From an uncultured Acidimicrobiales bacterium (GTDB lineage Bacteria > Actinomycetota > Acidimicrobiia > Acidimicrobiales > Bin134): a stretch of 64,000 nucleotides of DNA. This document shows positions 26,513-36,586 of this stretch, in pieces. The notes beneath the pieces were generated by a model. It was not told where the DNA came from and ran no database searches. It was given only the letters and a program-made list of their open reading frames with translations. The stretch covers positions 1 to 64,000 of the forward strand of contig OX638350.1 of the NCBI GenBank assembly GCA_951813325.1. Reading direction: 5' to 3'. Both the position numbers and the translations under genes were made by a program. The first letter of the stretch is position 1; each line of letters begins with the position of its first letter.

Positions 26513-27622
26513 ATGGCCGAACGCCCTTCCGCCGAGACACCCTTTGAGCGGCTGGAACCTGACCAGGTGTCCGGCCAGAGCTTTGCCGTCGCCCGCAAGG
26601 GCTTCGACCAACAGCAGGTCCAGGCCTTTCTGGTGTCGATTGGCAACCAGATCAAGGGCGGCCAGCAGCAAATCCGAGATCTTCGAGCACAGGTTGTCCA
26701 GACTGATGCGCCACTTGAGCCCGAGGTCGAGTTCAGCTCGCAGGGCGTCAAGCTGCTTGACGGCGATTTGGAGGCTACTCGGCGTCAAACCCAGACCGAA
26801 GCAGGCGAGATGGCCAACCGGGCCCGTCGGCTCGCTGAAGAGCTCCAGACAATGGTTGAGGAGTTGCGATCCCCGCAGGTGTTCTCGGGAGGTGAAGAGG
26901 TTGCCGAGCTGCTGGAGCAATCGTATGAGCAGGCACAGGCGGTGGCGGATCTGCTCCAGGAGGCCCGTGACCAGGCAGAGGCCGAGGTGAAGCACGGTCG
27001 TGACCAGGGACGGGAGATCGTGGAGCAGGCAAAGGCCCTCCGGCTGACCGTGCTGAGAGACATGGCCCGTCGTCGCCAGGCAGCCCGGGCTCAGATCGAG
27101 CGGCTCCGCGCCGGCCGCGACAAGCTGGTGGCCGCTTTGGGCGAGGTTCGGAACTCCATTGACCAGTCACTGGAGTCGGCCAAGCTCTCGTTGAGCGAGG
27201 CCAAGGTCTTGGCCGATGCCGCCGCCCGCCGGATAGAGGACGAAGTTGAGCCCACCGACCTGGTCCTGTTGTCGGAGCTGGACGATGCCCAGATAGTGGG
27301 AATGGTCCCCCCCGTTGCCTCAGTGCCCGAGGCACAATCTCAGCCAGAGTCTCCCGCAACCAACGATGCTCCGCCCTCCCCCGACGCTGAGTCTGCTCCC
27401 GACGCGGAATTTCCCCCCGACGCCCGTGAGATCCAAGAGGGTGTGGCTCTGCTGTCCCCGGTGGAGCATGATCCGGTAGTGACCGCGGCCGAACATCCCG
27501 CGCTGGCCAGTGCCGACGACAGCTGCGATGTAGACGCCATTTTCGCCCGTCTTCGATCTCAGAGCGTCTCTCAGCAGAATGCCAGTCAGGACGCTGTCGA
27601 TGCCCCGGCCGGCAAAGACTAG
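26513..27622 (+). CDS. DivIVA-domain coiled-coil protein
   Basis: A 369-residue protein. The N-terminal DivIVA-like domain reads FAVARKGFDQQQVQAFL, followed by long heptad-rich coiled coil (about residues 45-245; RLAEELQTMVEEL, LEQSYEQAQAVADLLQEARDQAEAEV). The C-terminal tail from about 250 is Pro/Ala/Asp-rich and disordered (PPSPDAESAPDAEFPPDA). DivIVA proteins bind curved membrane and recruit polar growth or division factors. It lies 19 bp after the PDZ-Lon gene. Confidence 0.88.
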   Translation: MAERPSAETPFERLEPDQVSGQSFAVARKGFDQQQVQAFLVSIGNQIKGGQQQIRDLRAQVVQTDAPLEPEVEFSSQGVKLLDGDLEATRRQTQTEAGEMANRARRLAEELQTMVEELRSPQVFSGGEEVAELLEQSYEQAQAVADLLQEARDQAEAEVKHGRDQGREIVEQAKALRLTVLRDMARRRQAARAQIERLRAGRDKLVAALGEVRNSIDQSLESAKLSLSEAKVLADAAARRIEDEVEPTDLVLLSELDDAQIVGMVPPVASVPEAQSQPESPATNDAPPSPDAESAPDAEFPPDAREIQEGVALLSPVEHDPVVTAAEHPALASADDSCDVDAIFARLRSQSVSQQNASQDAVDAPAGKD

Positions 27623-27634
27623 TCTGCAGTCTGT

Positions 27635-30580
27635 ATGCGAAATCCCCGCGATGTGTTCAAGCCGCGCCCGCCATCTCGTCCGCGGTTCTCACGACGATCC
27701 AAGATTGTCGCCGGGCTCATCTTGGTGGTTTTGCTGGCCGCCATTCTCTCGTTGCGGGGAATGGCCCGCATGTGGACCGACTATCTGTGGTTCGACTCGC
27801 TCGGCCACGGGGATGTCTGGAGCGAGATCTTGGTCTACAAGATCGTGCTATCGGTCATTTTCATCGTCATCTTCTTTTTGCTGCTGTACTCCAACCTCCA
27901 GATTGCCGACCGTCTGGCGCCCAGTACCCGTCCGCCGGGGCCTGAAGAGGAGCTGATCCGCCACTATCACGACGCGATAGGCCATCGGCGTCGGCTGGTA
28001 AGCCTGGTGATCGCCGGTTTGTTCGCTCTCATCGTGGGGGGCAGCACCGGCGGGGAGTGGCAGAAGGCCATTTTGTTCTACAACAGCGTGGACTTCGGCA
28101 TTGATGACCCGCAGTTCGGCCGCGACATCGGCTTTTACTTCTTCCGTCTGCCGTTCATCCAGTTCCTGATCAGCTGGGTATTCCGGGCCTTGATCATCGT
28201 GGCAGTCATCACCGCCATCGCCCATTACGTGAACGGCGGTATCCGGGTCCAAACCACCGGGCAACGGGTCACCCCCCAGGTAAAGGTCCACCTGTCGGTT
28301 CTGTTGGCCCTGATCGCCCTCATCCGGGCAGCGGGCTATTGGTTCGATCGGTTCGGCCTCAACTTCTCCTCACGAGGGCCGGTGGACGGAGCTTCTTTCA
28401 CCGATGTCAACGCCCAGCTGCCGGCGCTCAACCTGCTGCTGTTGATCTCGGTGTTGTCGGCGGTTCTGCTGGTGATCAACATCTGGCAGCGGGGTTGGGT
28501 GCTGCCGGTGACCGCGGTGGGGCTATGGATGATCGTGGCCATCGTCATGGGCGCGATCTATCCGGCGATCATCCAGCGATTCCGGGCCGAGCCGGAGGAG
28601 TCCAAGAAGGAAGCGGTTTACATCGAGCGCAACATCGACGCCACCCGCCACGCCCTGGGCCTCGACAGCGTGATTACTCGGGAGTTCTCCCCCGACACTG
28701 TGATAACCGTAGAGGAGCTGACGGCCAATCCCAGCGTGCGGAACATCCGGCTATTGGACCCCGACATCGTTCCCAACGCCTTCCAGGTGGAGCAGTCCGA
28801 GCGCACCTTCTACACCTTCGGCAGCGAGGTCGACGTCGACCGCTACGAGATCGACGGCCAGACCACCGAGGTGGTGGTCGGCGCCCGCCAGCTCAACGTG
28901 GCCGACATCCCCCAGCAGTCGTGGGAGGGCCGCCACATTCAGTACACCCACGGCTACGGCGTGGCAGTAGCCCCGGTGAACTCGGTCACCACCCAGGGGT
29001 CCCCCGATTTCGTGGTCGGAGACGTGCCGGTGGTGGCCGGCGAAGACTTCAACCTGACCCGCCCCCAGCTCTACATCGGCGAGAATCTCACCGGTTACGC
29101 CATCGTCGGGGCCTCGATTCCCGAGGTGGACTACACCGAGGCCAACGAGACCGTGCCCTTCATGTACGACGGCGAGGCTGGCGTGGGCATCGGGAGCTTC
29201 TTCCGCCAAGCGGCGTTCGCCCTGCGCTTCGGCGATATCAACCCGTTGATCTCCGGTTTCGTAGAAAGCGATTCCCGGATCATCTTCAATCGGGATCTGC
29301 GCCTCCGGGTGCAGAATCTGGCCCCGTTCTTGGAGCTGGACGCCGATCCCTATCCCGTGGTTTCCAACGGGCGGGTGGTGTACATCGTTGACGCCTACAC
29401 CACCAGCGACCGGTATCCCTACGGCCAGAGGCCTAATGTGAGCGACCTGCCATTGGGAAGCGGGCTGCGCAAGAAGTTCAACTACGTGCGCAACTCGGTG
29501 AAGGTAGTAGTCGATGCCTTCGACGGCACTACCACCTTCTATGTGATCGACCCTGAAGATCCCATCATCCAGGCCTGGCGGAAGATATTCCCCGGCCTGT
29601 TCGAGGACTTCGATCGGATGCCCGTCGACCTTCAGGACCATCTGCGCTATCCCGAGGATTTGTTCCGGGTGCAGACCAGCATGTGGGCCCGCTACTTCAT
29701 CGACGATCCCGAGACCTTCTACGCCAACTCGGTGACCTGGGCGGTGGCCCAGGATCCGGGCACCCGCATTACCGCCCGAACGTTCCTTGACGAAGTGACC
29801 GAGGCCATTGCCGCGGAGGAGACAGCCACCGCGGCCGCCACTCGCCAGCTCGAGCGAAGAATCCGGCCGTTCTACCAGCTCCTCCAGCTTCCCGGTGAGG
29901 ACGATCTGGACTTCGTGATCTTCCGACCGTTCGTGCCCGTGTCCGGGGCCGGCGACGATGAGGACGAGCGCAAGGAGCTGACCGCGTTCATGGCCGCCAA
30001 GAGCGATATCGACGAGTACGGGGAGCTGGTGGTGTACACCGTGCCAGGCACCAGCATTCCCGGTCCGAGCATCGTTGACGCCAAGATCCAGGCCGACACC
30101 CAGATCGCCGACGCCTTCACCCAGTTGAACCAGCAGGGGTCCACCGTGCTCCAGGGAAATCTGCTGATGATCCCGGTGGGCGACTCTCTCTTGTTCGTGC
30201 GTCCTGTCTATGTGCAGGCCACCGGGGACACTGAGCTGCCCCAGGTGAAGCAGGTGATCGCCGGGATCGGCAACGACGACGACTTCGTCCTCCGGATCCG
30301 GCCAACATTGGACGAGGCCCTGGCTGCCCTTTCCGATCCCGACGGTTTCTCGGTGCTCCCTGGCCAGCCCTCGACCCTGGAGCCCGACGAACCCGAACCC
30401 GCTCCCACCGCCGTGCCTTCAACCCCGGACGATGCGCCTGTCGACGACGACACCCGGCGGGCCTTGAGCGAGCTCATCTCCGAGTTGCGAACGACCCAGG
30501 ACTCTCTTGATGAGGACCGCCGACGCCTCGACGGCCTCATCGAGGAACTGGAGTCCCTCCTCGACACTGACGGCGGTTAG
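27635..30580 (+). CDS. UPF0182 family large membrane protein
   Basis: A 981-residue protein with the family layout: seven or so N-terminal helices (FSRRSKIVAGLILVVLLAAIL..., MWTDYLWFDSLG, IGFYFFRLPF) in the first 310 residues, then a large extracytoplasmic domain (VYIERNIDATRHALGLD, YTHGYGVAVAPVN, WARYFIDDPETFY). The last 90 residues are an acidic, Pro-rich linker and a short coiled coil (ELRTTQDSLDEDRRRLDGLI). Function of UPF0182 (COG1615) is unknown. Length is typical. Confidence 0.95.
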   Translation: MRNPRDVFKPRPPSRPRFSRRSKIVAGLILVVLLAAILSLRGMARMWTDYLWFDSLGHGDVWSEILVYKIVLSVIFIVIFFLLLYSNLQIADRLAPSTRPPGPEEELIRHYHDAIGHRRRLVSLVIAGLFALIVGGSTGGEWQKAILFYNSVDFGIDDPQFGRDIGFYFFRLPFIQFLISWVFRALIIVAVITAIAHYVNGGIRVQTTGQRVTPQVKVHLSVLLALIALIRAAGYWFDRFGLNFSSRGPVDGASFTDVNAQLPALNLLLLISVLSAVLLVINIWQRGWVLPVTAVGLWMIVAIVMGAIYPAIIQRFRAEPEESKKEAVYIERNIDATRHALGLDSVITREFSPDTVITVEELTANPSVRNIRLLDPDIVPNAFQVEQSERTFYTFGSEVDVDRYEIDGQTTEVVVGARQLNVADIPQQSWEGRHIQYTHGYGVAVAPVNSVTTQGSPDFVVGDVPVVAGEDFNLTRPQLYIGENLTGYAIVGASIPEVDYTEANETVPFMYDGEAGVGIGSFFRQAAFALRFGDINPLISGFVESDSRIIFNRDLRLRVQNLAPFLELDADPYPVVSNGRVVYIVDAYTTSDRYPYGQRPNVSDLPLGSGLRKKFNYVRNSVKVVVDAFDGTTTFYVIDPEDPIIQAWRKIFPGLFEDFDRMPVDLQDHLRYPEDLFRVQTSMWARYFIDDPETFYANSVTWAVAQDPGTRITARTFLDEVTEAIAAEETATAAATRQLERRIRPFYQLLQLPGEDDLDFVIFRPFVPVSGAGDDEDERKELTAFMAAKSDIDEYGELVVYTVPGTSIPGPSIVDAKIQADTQIADAFTQLNQQGSTVLQGNLLMIPVGDSLLFVRPVYVQATGDTELPQVKQVIAGIGNDDDFVLRIRPTLDEALAALSDPDGFSVLPGQPSTLEPDEPEPAPTAVPSTPDDAPVDDDTRRALSELISELRTTQDSLDEDRRRLDGLIEELESLLDTDGG

Positions 30581-30587
30581 CCCGCGC

Positions 30588-31058
30588 TCAGTCGAGCAGG
30601 ATGTTGTCGGGTCGGGGGGTGCCCTGGGCTTCGAGCAAGTAGTAGTAGCCCATCAGCACGGATTGAGCGTCGGTCACGCTCTCGATATTGCCGTCGGCGT
30701 CCATGTTCAAGTTGGCGCCCCAGATGGCGAAGAAAACCTCGGTGGTCTCGACGTTGTCCTCGGGGGTGTACAGGGTGTGGATCGACCCGGCCGGCTCGTA
30801 GAGAAACGACCCGGCCCGGTTCAAGAAGTCGCTCTCCTTGTACCCCCAGGCCCCGGCGCTGGTATAGGCGAACACCGGGCCGGTGTGCTTGTGGGTCTGC
30901 ACCGAGTAGCCCGGCGGGAACTGGTTCTTGATGACCCACAACCCCTCGCTCTCTTTGATTTGGAGCACCTTGAGGCCGATGCCGTCTTCGCCGTAGGCCC
31001 AGGGGAGATCATCCTCTCCGATGTGCTGGGCGGTGGGGGCGGCCATCATTTCGAGCAT
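30588..31058 (-). CDS. Cupin-fold protein, dihydroxyacetophenone-dioxygenase-like
   Basis: A 156-residue single cupin. Metal ligand candidates are HKHTGP (motif 1) and the later His in AGSIHTLYTP (motif 2). The pattern FPPGYSVQTHKHTGPVFAYT resembles the 2,4'-dihydroxyacetophenone dioxygenase-like cupin group, so a non-haem iron oxygenase or a carboxylate-binding cupin is possible. Start is ATG 31058 or one of the ATGs a few codons later. It trails the ABC gene run with a 34-bp gap. Confidence 0.78.
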   Translation of the reverse strand: MLEMMAAPTAQHIGEDDLPWAYGEDGIGLKVLQIKESEGLWVIKNQFPPGYSVQTHKHTGPVFAYTSAGAWGYKESDFLNRAGSFLYEPAGSIHTLYTPEDNVETTEVFFAIWGANLNMDADGNIESVTDAQSVLMGYYYLLEAQGTPRPDNILLD

Positions 31059-31092
31059 GGGGGAATCTTACGCCCCCGCTGGGCGGGTGGGT

Positions 31093-31791
31093 TCAGTCGA
31101 TCTCGGTGCGGGACAGGCGCCACGAGGTGTAGACCAGCCCGGCGAAACCGACAGCCAACGGCACTACGTAGGAGGCCAACGTGGATCGGTCGGCCAGCCG
31201 CATTTCCACTCCGGTGGCGTCAGACAAGATGCTCATGGGGTAGCTGCGCACCGAAAGGCGGGCGAACCAGTCGCCCAGCCGGGACAACAGCAGCTCCCAG
31301 ATGGCGATGTAGCCCAGGCCGACCAAAAGGGACCGTTTGAATCGCAGTCCCAAAGCCAAGAAGATACCCGAATAGGCGAAAACTGCCAGGGCGGTGGCTA
31401 CCGCGGTGGCTACTAGGAGGTCGCCTACGCCGGTGATGGCCGCAGCCACGGTCATGACCGCCACCACAATGGGGCCTACCACGCTTATAACTGCCGCGAA
31501 GGCTGCGGTGGCCACCGAGTGGCGTGGAACAGGTCGAAGCCATACGTACACCAGGGTGCGGTCTTCCACCAGATTTCCCAGTGCGGCCGAGCCCAGGGCC
31601 AAGGCGATGAACGGGGCGAAGATATTGGTCCCGAAGGTGCCCATGCTGCGGGTGGCGACCTCAACTGGATCGTCGGCGGCTCGGGCGACGAAGGCCAGCA
31701 AGATGGCCACGCCGCTCAGCCCAGCCAAAGCCAGCAGTCGGCCGGTGCTGATCTGGCTGCGGACAACTACCCGATAGATGTGGGAGTTCAC
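31093..31791 (-). CDS. ABC-2 type exporter permease
   Basis: A 232-residue membrane protein with about six helices (LLALAGLSGVAILLAFVA, AAFAAVISVVGPIVVAVMTVAAAITG, LGYIAIWELLLS, ASYVVPLAVGFAGLVYTSW). The layout fits ABC-2 permeases. It follows the ATPase at 31834, with which it should form an exporter. Start GTG 31791. Substrate unknown. Confidence 0.8.
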   Translation of the reverse strand: MNSHIYRVVVRSQISTGRLLALAGLSGVAILLAFVARAADDPVEVATRSMGTFGTNIFAPFIALALGSAALGNLVEDRTLVYVWLRPVPRHSVATAAFAAVISVVGPIVVAVMTVAAAITGVGDLLVATAVATALAVFAYSGIFLALGLRFKRSLLVGLGYIAIWELLLSRLGDWFARLSVRSYPMSILSDATGVEMRLADRSTLASYVVPLAVGFAGLVYTSWRLSRTEID

Positions 31792-31833
31792 TGGGTCTCC
31801 AGATGCGCTATCACTGTGTCTCCAGATGCATCA

Positions 31834-32769
31834 TCACTGGCCCACCAGATATCGGAAGACGCTCTCCAAGTCATCGTCAAGCGGTCGCAACTCCAGCAGC
31901 GAGGCGTCCCGGTCGCGAGCCATCGGGGCTACCGCTCGTCGGAATGCCGCGGGCTCGGTGGTATCCACCACTACGCAATCAGTCCCCTCCAAGCGGCACC
32001 CCGAGATCACGCTGTTCTCCAATAGCGCGGTGGCCAGCACCCGGGGCTGATCGGTGCGGATGCTGATGCGCAGCGGCCGATCGTCCATCAGGTTGCGGAT
32101 CTCTCGGAAGTCTCCCTCGGCGGCCAGCCGCCCCTGGGCGATAACCAGCACCCGGGAGCCGAATCGCTCTACCTCGTCGAGCACGTGGCTGGACACGATC
32201 ACGCACTTTCCCTCGTCCCCCAGCCGGTGGAAGAGCTGGATCATCTCCCGCCGCTGTCGGGGATCGAGTCCGGTGAGCGGTTCGTCCAGGGCGATGACCA
32301 GGGGATCGTGGACGATGGCTTGGGCCAGCTTGATGCGCTGGCGCATGCCCTTGGAGTAGGTGGACAGCCGCCGGGGGTCGTCGGGGTCGAGTTCCACCGT
32401 CTGGATGGCCTGGCGGGCGGCTTCGACGGGGTTGTCGACCTGGTGCAGTTGAGCGGTCAGTTCCACAAATTCCCGGCCGCTCAGGTAGTCGAGCAGCGAC
32501 TCCTGCTGGGGGGCCATGCCGATACGGCCCAGCACGGCCACGTCGGTGCGGGGGTTCTTGCCCAGCACGGTCACCATCCCGTTGGAGGGTCGGGCCAGTC
32601 CGCACATCATCCGCAGCAGGGTGGACTTGCCCGCCCCGTTGGGCCCCAGCAGCGCGGTTACCCCGGCCCCGATGCTGAAGCTCACGTCGGACACCGCCAC
32701 CAGGTCGCCGAACCACTTCGAGACGTTGGCGGCCTGCACCATGGGCGGCGGGCCGGCTTGGGTGCTCAT
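31834..32769 (-). CDS. ABC-2 type exporter ATPase
   Basis: A 311-residue ABC ATPase of the drug/lantibiotic exporter type: Walker A GPNGAGKST, Q-loop GMAPQQESLLDYLSG, signature STYSKGMRQRIKLAQ (degenerate LSGGQ), Walker B VIALDEPLTGLDP and switch His in VSSHVLDEV. About 80 C-terminal residues form the regulatory tail usual for this class. ATG 32769 overlaps the preceding permease stop (ATGA). Confidence 0.93.
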   Translation of the reverse strand: MSTQAGPPPMVQAANVSKWFGDLVAVSDVSFSIGAGVTALLGPNGAGKSTLLRMMCGLARPSNGMVTVLGKNPRTDVAVLGRIGMAPQQESLLDYLSGREFVELTAQLHQVDNPVEAARQAIQTVELDPDDPRRLSTYSKGMRQRIKLAQAIVHDPLVIALDEPLTGLDPRQRREMIQLFHRLGDEGKCVIVSSHVLDEVERFGSRVLVIAQGRLAAEGDFREIRNLMDDRPLRISIRTDQPRVLATALLENSVISGCRLEGTDCVVVDTTEPAAFRRAVAPMARDRDASLLELRPLDDDLESVFRYLVGQ

Positions 32770-33638
32770 CCGGTGATCTCGATTCGCCGGTAGCGCCAGC
32801 GGGCGAACGCTCCAAAGGCTGCGATGAGTCCAATGAGCGTCGCGAATATCAACCAGGTATCTACTTCCCCAATGGGCGGTCCTTCGCTGTTGGTCTGTCC
32901 GAAGATGCGGAAGACGGCCTCGAAGGGCAGGCCGATCAAGTTGAACAGCGCGTATGAGTCGCCGATATCAGCTCCCTCGGCGAGACCGTCTCCTACCGCC
33001 GAGCTGGCCAGCAATCCGACAAAAATGCCCACGCTGGCCAGGGAGCGGCGAGCGGTGAGGCTGGATACTGCCAGCGACAGTGCCGTCCAGAAAACGGCCA
33101 ACGCAGTCCCCGACGCCAAAATTCGTCCTAGTTCGGTCAGCCAGCCGGTCACCCCGTCGGGTCCGGCGTCAGCCAGGGTATAGGCGATGAGCATCAAGAT
33201 CGGAGGCCCCAAGGTCATCGTGGCCAGGACGGCGGCGATGGCCGCGGCTTTGGCCACCAGATAGGTGTCTCGGCTCAGCGGCGATGCCAGGTACAACCCC
33301 AGCATGCCGCTCCGGCGATCGGTGCATACCGCCTCCGGGGCGACGAACGCTGCGAACAAGAAGAGGGCGCCAGTGATGAATCCGTAGTAGTCGGCCGAGG
33401 ATTCCAGCCCTAGTTCGTCTCCTCGAGGCAAGAAAGCGGCGATTCCGATGAACACGATGGCGGGAATGAACGAGATCAACAAGGCGATGGCAGGAAGGAC
33501 CTTCTGCCAATTGGACCGCTTCAAGCCCAGCACCCGCTGCACGGTGTGGTAGCTCAGATTAGCCATGGCGCGGCCTGGACCGTGACGAGGCCCGTCGTAG
33601 GCCATATAACCCCGGTCGTGGATGCGGGCCTCGGTCAT
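32766..33638 (-). CDS. ABC-2 type exporter permease
   Basis: About 290 residues. After a soluble N-terminus (MTEARIHDRGYMAYDGPRHG) come six helices, including VLPAIALLISFIPAIVFIGIAAF, YYGFITGALFLFAAFVAPEA and VDTWLIFATLIGLIAAFGAFA. The CTDRRSGMLGLYLASPLSRDTYL segment is a conserved ABC-2 signature. ATG 33638 is chosen over an upstream extension because it overlaps the stop of the preceding ATPase as ATGA. Confidence 0.88.
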   Translation of the reverse strand: MTEARIHDRGYMAYDGPRHGPGRAMANLSYHTVQRVLGLKRSNWQKVLPAIALLISFIPAIVFIGIAAFLPRGDELGLESSADYYGFITGALFLFAAFVAPEAVCTDRRSGMLGLYLASPLSRDTYLVAKAAAIAAVLATMTLGPPILMLIAYTLADAGPDGVTGWLTELGRILASGTALAVFWTALSLAVSSLTARRSLASVGIFVGLLASSAVGDGLAEGADIGDSYALFNLIGLPFEAVFRIFGQTNSEGPPIGEVDTWLIFATLIGLIAAFGAFARWRYRRIEITG

Positions 33639-34540
33639 TGGGAGGCCTCTATGAACACGTCTTCCAAAGTGGTGCGGCGAGGCTGCAGCCGGCGCAGGCC
33701 CAGCCCCAGATCTGCCACCAAGTCTCTGATCAGATCGGAGGCCGAATCGACGCCGGACACTATGAGAGAGTGGCCATCGACGGCTGCTGCTGCCCCCCGA
33801 GCAACCAGCGCAGCCGCCAGTGGTTCGGGGTCGGAGTCCAGTTCCACCTTGAACCCCGATGCAGCCGAGCCCAGATCCTGGAGAGTGCCGCTGTGGCCCA
33901 CAATTCCGTTGGCCAGAATGACTACCGAGTCGCATACCCGCTCTACTTCCTCAAGGAGATGCGACGACAACAAGATGTCGATCCCGAATTCGCTCCCCAC
34001 TCGGCGGATCAGGGTCAGCATGTCGTCGCGCTGCACCGGGTCGAGGCCGTCGGTGGGCTCGTCGAGCAGCAGAAGGTCGGGATCGTGGGCCAGGGCTTGG
34101 GCCATCTTCACCCGCTGGCGCTGTCCGGTTGACATAGTGCCGATGGGGCGGAACCGCTCCTCGCCCAAGCCCACCTGCCATAAGGCGTTGCTGGCCCTCT
34201 CGGTGGCGACCCGCCGGGGCAGGCCGTGGAGCTGGGCAATGTGGCGCACCAGGTCGGCGGCCTGCACGTCGCCGGGCAGGTCATGGTGCTCGGGGGCATA
34301 GCCCAGCCGGGTTCGCAACTCAGGGCCGCTCCGGTCGGGGTCTACCCCCAGCACGTTGAGTTCGCCGCCTTGGCGGGGGCGCAGTCCCAGGATCAGGCCC
34401 ATGAAGGTGCTCTTGCCGGCGCCGTTGGGCCCCAGCAGCCCGGTGATGCCCTTCCCGACCTCGCAGTTCAGGCCCTGGAGTACGTGGTTTGAGCCGTAGC
34501 TCTTCTGCACTCCACGAGCAGAGATGACGATGTCGGACAC
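33635..34540 (-). CDS. ABC-2 type exporter ATPase
   Basis: About 301 residues from GTG 34540 (MSDIVISARGVQKSYGSN). Walker A is GPNGAGKST, signature MSTGQRQRVKMAQ, Walker B LLLLDEPTDGLDP, switch His LSSHLLEEV. It pairs with the permease at 32766. The start is 11 bp after the oppF stop. With the second ATPase/permease pair this makes two related exporters in series, possibly one heteromeric complex. Confidence 0.93.
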   Translation of the reverse strand: MSDIVISARGVQKSYGSNHVLQGLNCEVGKGITGLLGPNGAGKSTFMGLILGLRPRQGGELNVLGVDPDRSGPELRTRLGYAPEHHDLPGDVQAADLVRHIAQLHGLPRRVATERASNALWQVGLGEERFRPIGTMSTGQRQRVKMAQALAHDPDLLLLDEPTDGLDPVQRDDMLTLIRRVGSEFGIDILLSSHLLEEVERVCDSVVILANGIVGHSGTLQDLGSAASGFKVELDSDPEPLAAALVARGAAAAVDGHSLIVSGVDSASDLIRDLVADLGLGLRRLQPRRTTLEDVFIEASQ

Positions 34541-34551
34541 TGGGCGAAACC

Positions 34552-35580
34552 CTATCCCTGCTCGGACCCCATTAGGTCGTCGGGGGTGGGGAAGTGGCAG
34601 GCAACCGGGTGTCCAATCCCCAGGTCGAGCAACTCGGGGTCGTATTCGGTGCATATCGACTCCGCCTTCCAGCATCGGGTGCGAAATCGGCACCCCGAAG
34701 GGGGCGAGGCCGGGTTTGGCGCGTCGCCTTCAAGCACGATGCGTCGGCGCCTCTTCTCGAGCTTGGGATCGGGAATCGGAACGGCCGACAGCAAAGCCTG
34801 GGTGTAGGGATGGGCCGGGGTTTCGTACACTTCCGGACCGGTACCCGTCTCCACGATCCGCCCCAGATACATCACCGCCACACGGTCGGAGATGTGGCGA
34901 ACCACTGAAAGGTCGTGGGCCACAAACAGGTAGGTGAGTCCCAATTGGCGCTGGAGGTCTTCCAGCAGGTTGAGCACCCCGGCCTGAATGCTCACGTCGA
35001 GGGCCGACACCGGCTCATCCAGGATGAGGAGGTCGGGCTCAAGAGCCAGAGCTCGGGCGATGCCGATGCGCTGGCGCTGGCCCCCGGAGAACTCGTGGGG
35101 GTAGCGGTTGCCGTGCTCTGGGCGCAGCCCGACCAGCTCCAGCAGTTCGCCCACCCGGGCTCCGATGTCACCGGTTGTGCGGTGGATGCGCAGAGGCTCG
35201 GAGATGATGGCCGACACCGTCATGCGGGGGTCGAGTGAGGCCATCGGGTCTTGGTAGACGATCTGCATGTTTCGCCGCATGGCCTGAAGCTGGCGGCGGC
35301 TCAGCCCAGCCAGCTCTTGGCCTTTGAATCGAACCGACCCCGAGGTGGGCTGGATGAGGCGGAGGATGCAGCGGGCGATGGTGGATTTGCCCGACCCCGA
35401 TTCGCCCACCAGACCCAGGGTCTCGCCCCGATTGATGTGCAGCGACACACCGTTTACTGCCTGGACCATCCCTACTGTCCGGCGTATGGCGCCTTTGGAT
35501 CGGATCGGGAAATCCTTGACCAGGTCGGTGACTTCCAGCAGAGGGGTTGTTTCAACCGGCAGGTCGGCAGGGCTAGACAT
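34552..35580 (-). CDS. oppF: Oligopeptide ABC transporter ATP-binding protein OppF
   Basis: A 342-residue ATPase. Walker [10 protein letters not shown], the Q-loop region VYQDPMASLDPRM, signature FSGGQRQRIGIAR, Walker B LLILDEPVSALD, switch His VAHDLSVVRH. The C-terminal oligopeptide/dipeptide region reads TRCWKAESICTEYDPEL, part of a Cys-rich segment typical of OppD/F. It overlaps oppD by 8 bp. Confidence 0.95.
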   Translation of the reverse strand: MSSPADLPVETTPLLEVTDLVKDFPIRSKGAIRRTVGMVQAVNGVSLHINRGETLGLVGESGSGKSTIARCILRLIQPTSGSVRFKGQELAGLSRRQLQAMRRNMQIVYQDPMASLDPRMTVSAIISEPLRIHRTTGDIGARVGELLELVGLRPEHGNRYPHEFSGGQRQRIGIARALALEPDLLILDEPVSALDVSIQAGVLNLLEDLQRQLGLTYLFVAHDLSVVRHISDRVAVMYLGRIVETGTGPEVYETPAHPYTQALLSAVPIPDPKLEKRRRRIVLEGDAPNPASPPSGCRFRTRCWKAESICTEYDPELLDLGIGHPVACHFPTPDDLMGSEQG

Positions 35581-36586
35581 CTTCGTCCTCGTTGTACTGG
35601 TCCTCGCCGTGGTGGCAGGCGGACTGCTGATTGCCTATGGGGCGCAGCTCAGGGATCTCTTGGGAACAGAGCGGGGTGGCTCGGGGACAGCGGGGGGCGA
35701 AGGCGCATCCGGGAGGTGGGGCCAGCATGGAAGGCGGAGCCCCGTCGATGGGTATCAGCCGGGTTCCCTTGGGGGCATCGAGGCGGGGGATCGACCCGAG
35801 CAGCCCGGCGGTGTAGGGGTGGCTGGGTCGTTCGAACACGCCGTCGGCCATCCCGGTCTCGGCCGCTCGACCGGCATACATGACCAAGATCCGATGGGCG
35901 ATGCGGGCCACCACACCGAGGTCGTGGGTGATTATGACCAGTGCCGAGCCGGTCGCCTCCCGGGCTCGCTCGAGCACGTCTATCACCTGGGCCTGAATGG
36001 TGACATCGAGGGCGGTGGTGGGCTCATCCGCGATGAGCAGGTCGGGATCGTTGGCAATGGCCATGGCGATCATGGCCCGCTGGCGCATCCCGCCTGACAG
36101 CTCATGGGGATAGGAATCCACCCGCTGGCCGGGGTTGGGAATGCCCACCAAATCGAGCAGCTCGACTGCCTTGGACCGGGCCGTGCGGGAATTGACCCGC
36201 TGGTGGATGCGGACTCCCTCGGCGATCTGGGCCCCGACGGCCATCACCGGGTTCAGCGAGGTCATCGGGTCTTGGAACACCATCGAGATGGACGATCCCC
36301 GCAGCCGCTCGAGGTCTTTGTCGGACATGGCCAGCACATCGCGGCCCCGGTAGGCAATCGACCCACTGACTTGGGCAGTAGCCGGCAACAGCCCCATGGC
36401 GGCCATGACGCTGACCGATTTGCCCGAGCCCGACTCCCCGGCGATGGCTAGCACCTCGCCTTCGTACACGTCCCAGCCCACACTCCGCACTGCCTGTACG
36501 TCGCCGTCGGGGGTGGGGAAGGCGACCTCCAGGTCGCGCACCGACAGCACCGGGATCTCAGCTCGGGAACTGGTCTGGCCGGTCAT
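35573..36586 (-). CDS. oppD: Oligopeptide ABC transporter ATP-binding protein OppD
   Basis: A 337-residue ATPase from ATG 36586 ([20 protein letters not shown]). Walker [11 protein letters not shown]-loop [12 protein letters not shown], signature [12 protein letters not shown], Walker [13 protein letters not shown], switch His [11 protein letters not shown]-terminal [20 protein letters not shown] overlaps the oppC stop (ATGA), which rules out the longer upstream frame. Confidence 0.95.
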   Translation of the reverse strand: MTGQTSSRAEIPVLSVRDLEVAFPTPDGDVQAVRSVGWDVYEGEVLAIAGESGSGKSVSVMAAMGLLPATAQVSGSIAYRGRDVLAMSDKDLERLRGSSISMVFQDPMTSLNPVMAVGAQIAEGVRIHQRVNSRTARSKAVELLDLVGIPNPGQRVDSYPHELSGGMRQRAMIAMAIANDPDLLIADEPTTALDVTIQAQVIDVLERAREATGSALVIITHDLGVVARIAHRILVMYAGRAAETGMADGVFERPSHPYTAGLLGSIPRLDAPKGTRLIPIDGAPPSMLAPPPGCAFAPRCPRATPLCSQEIPELRPIGNQQSACHHGEDQYNEDEDV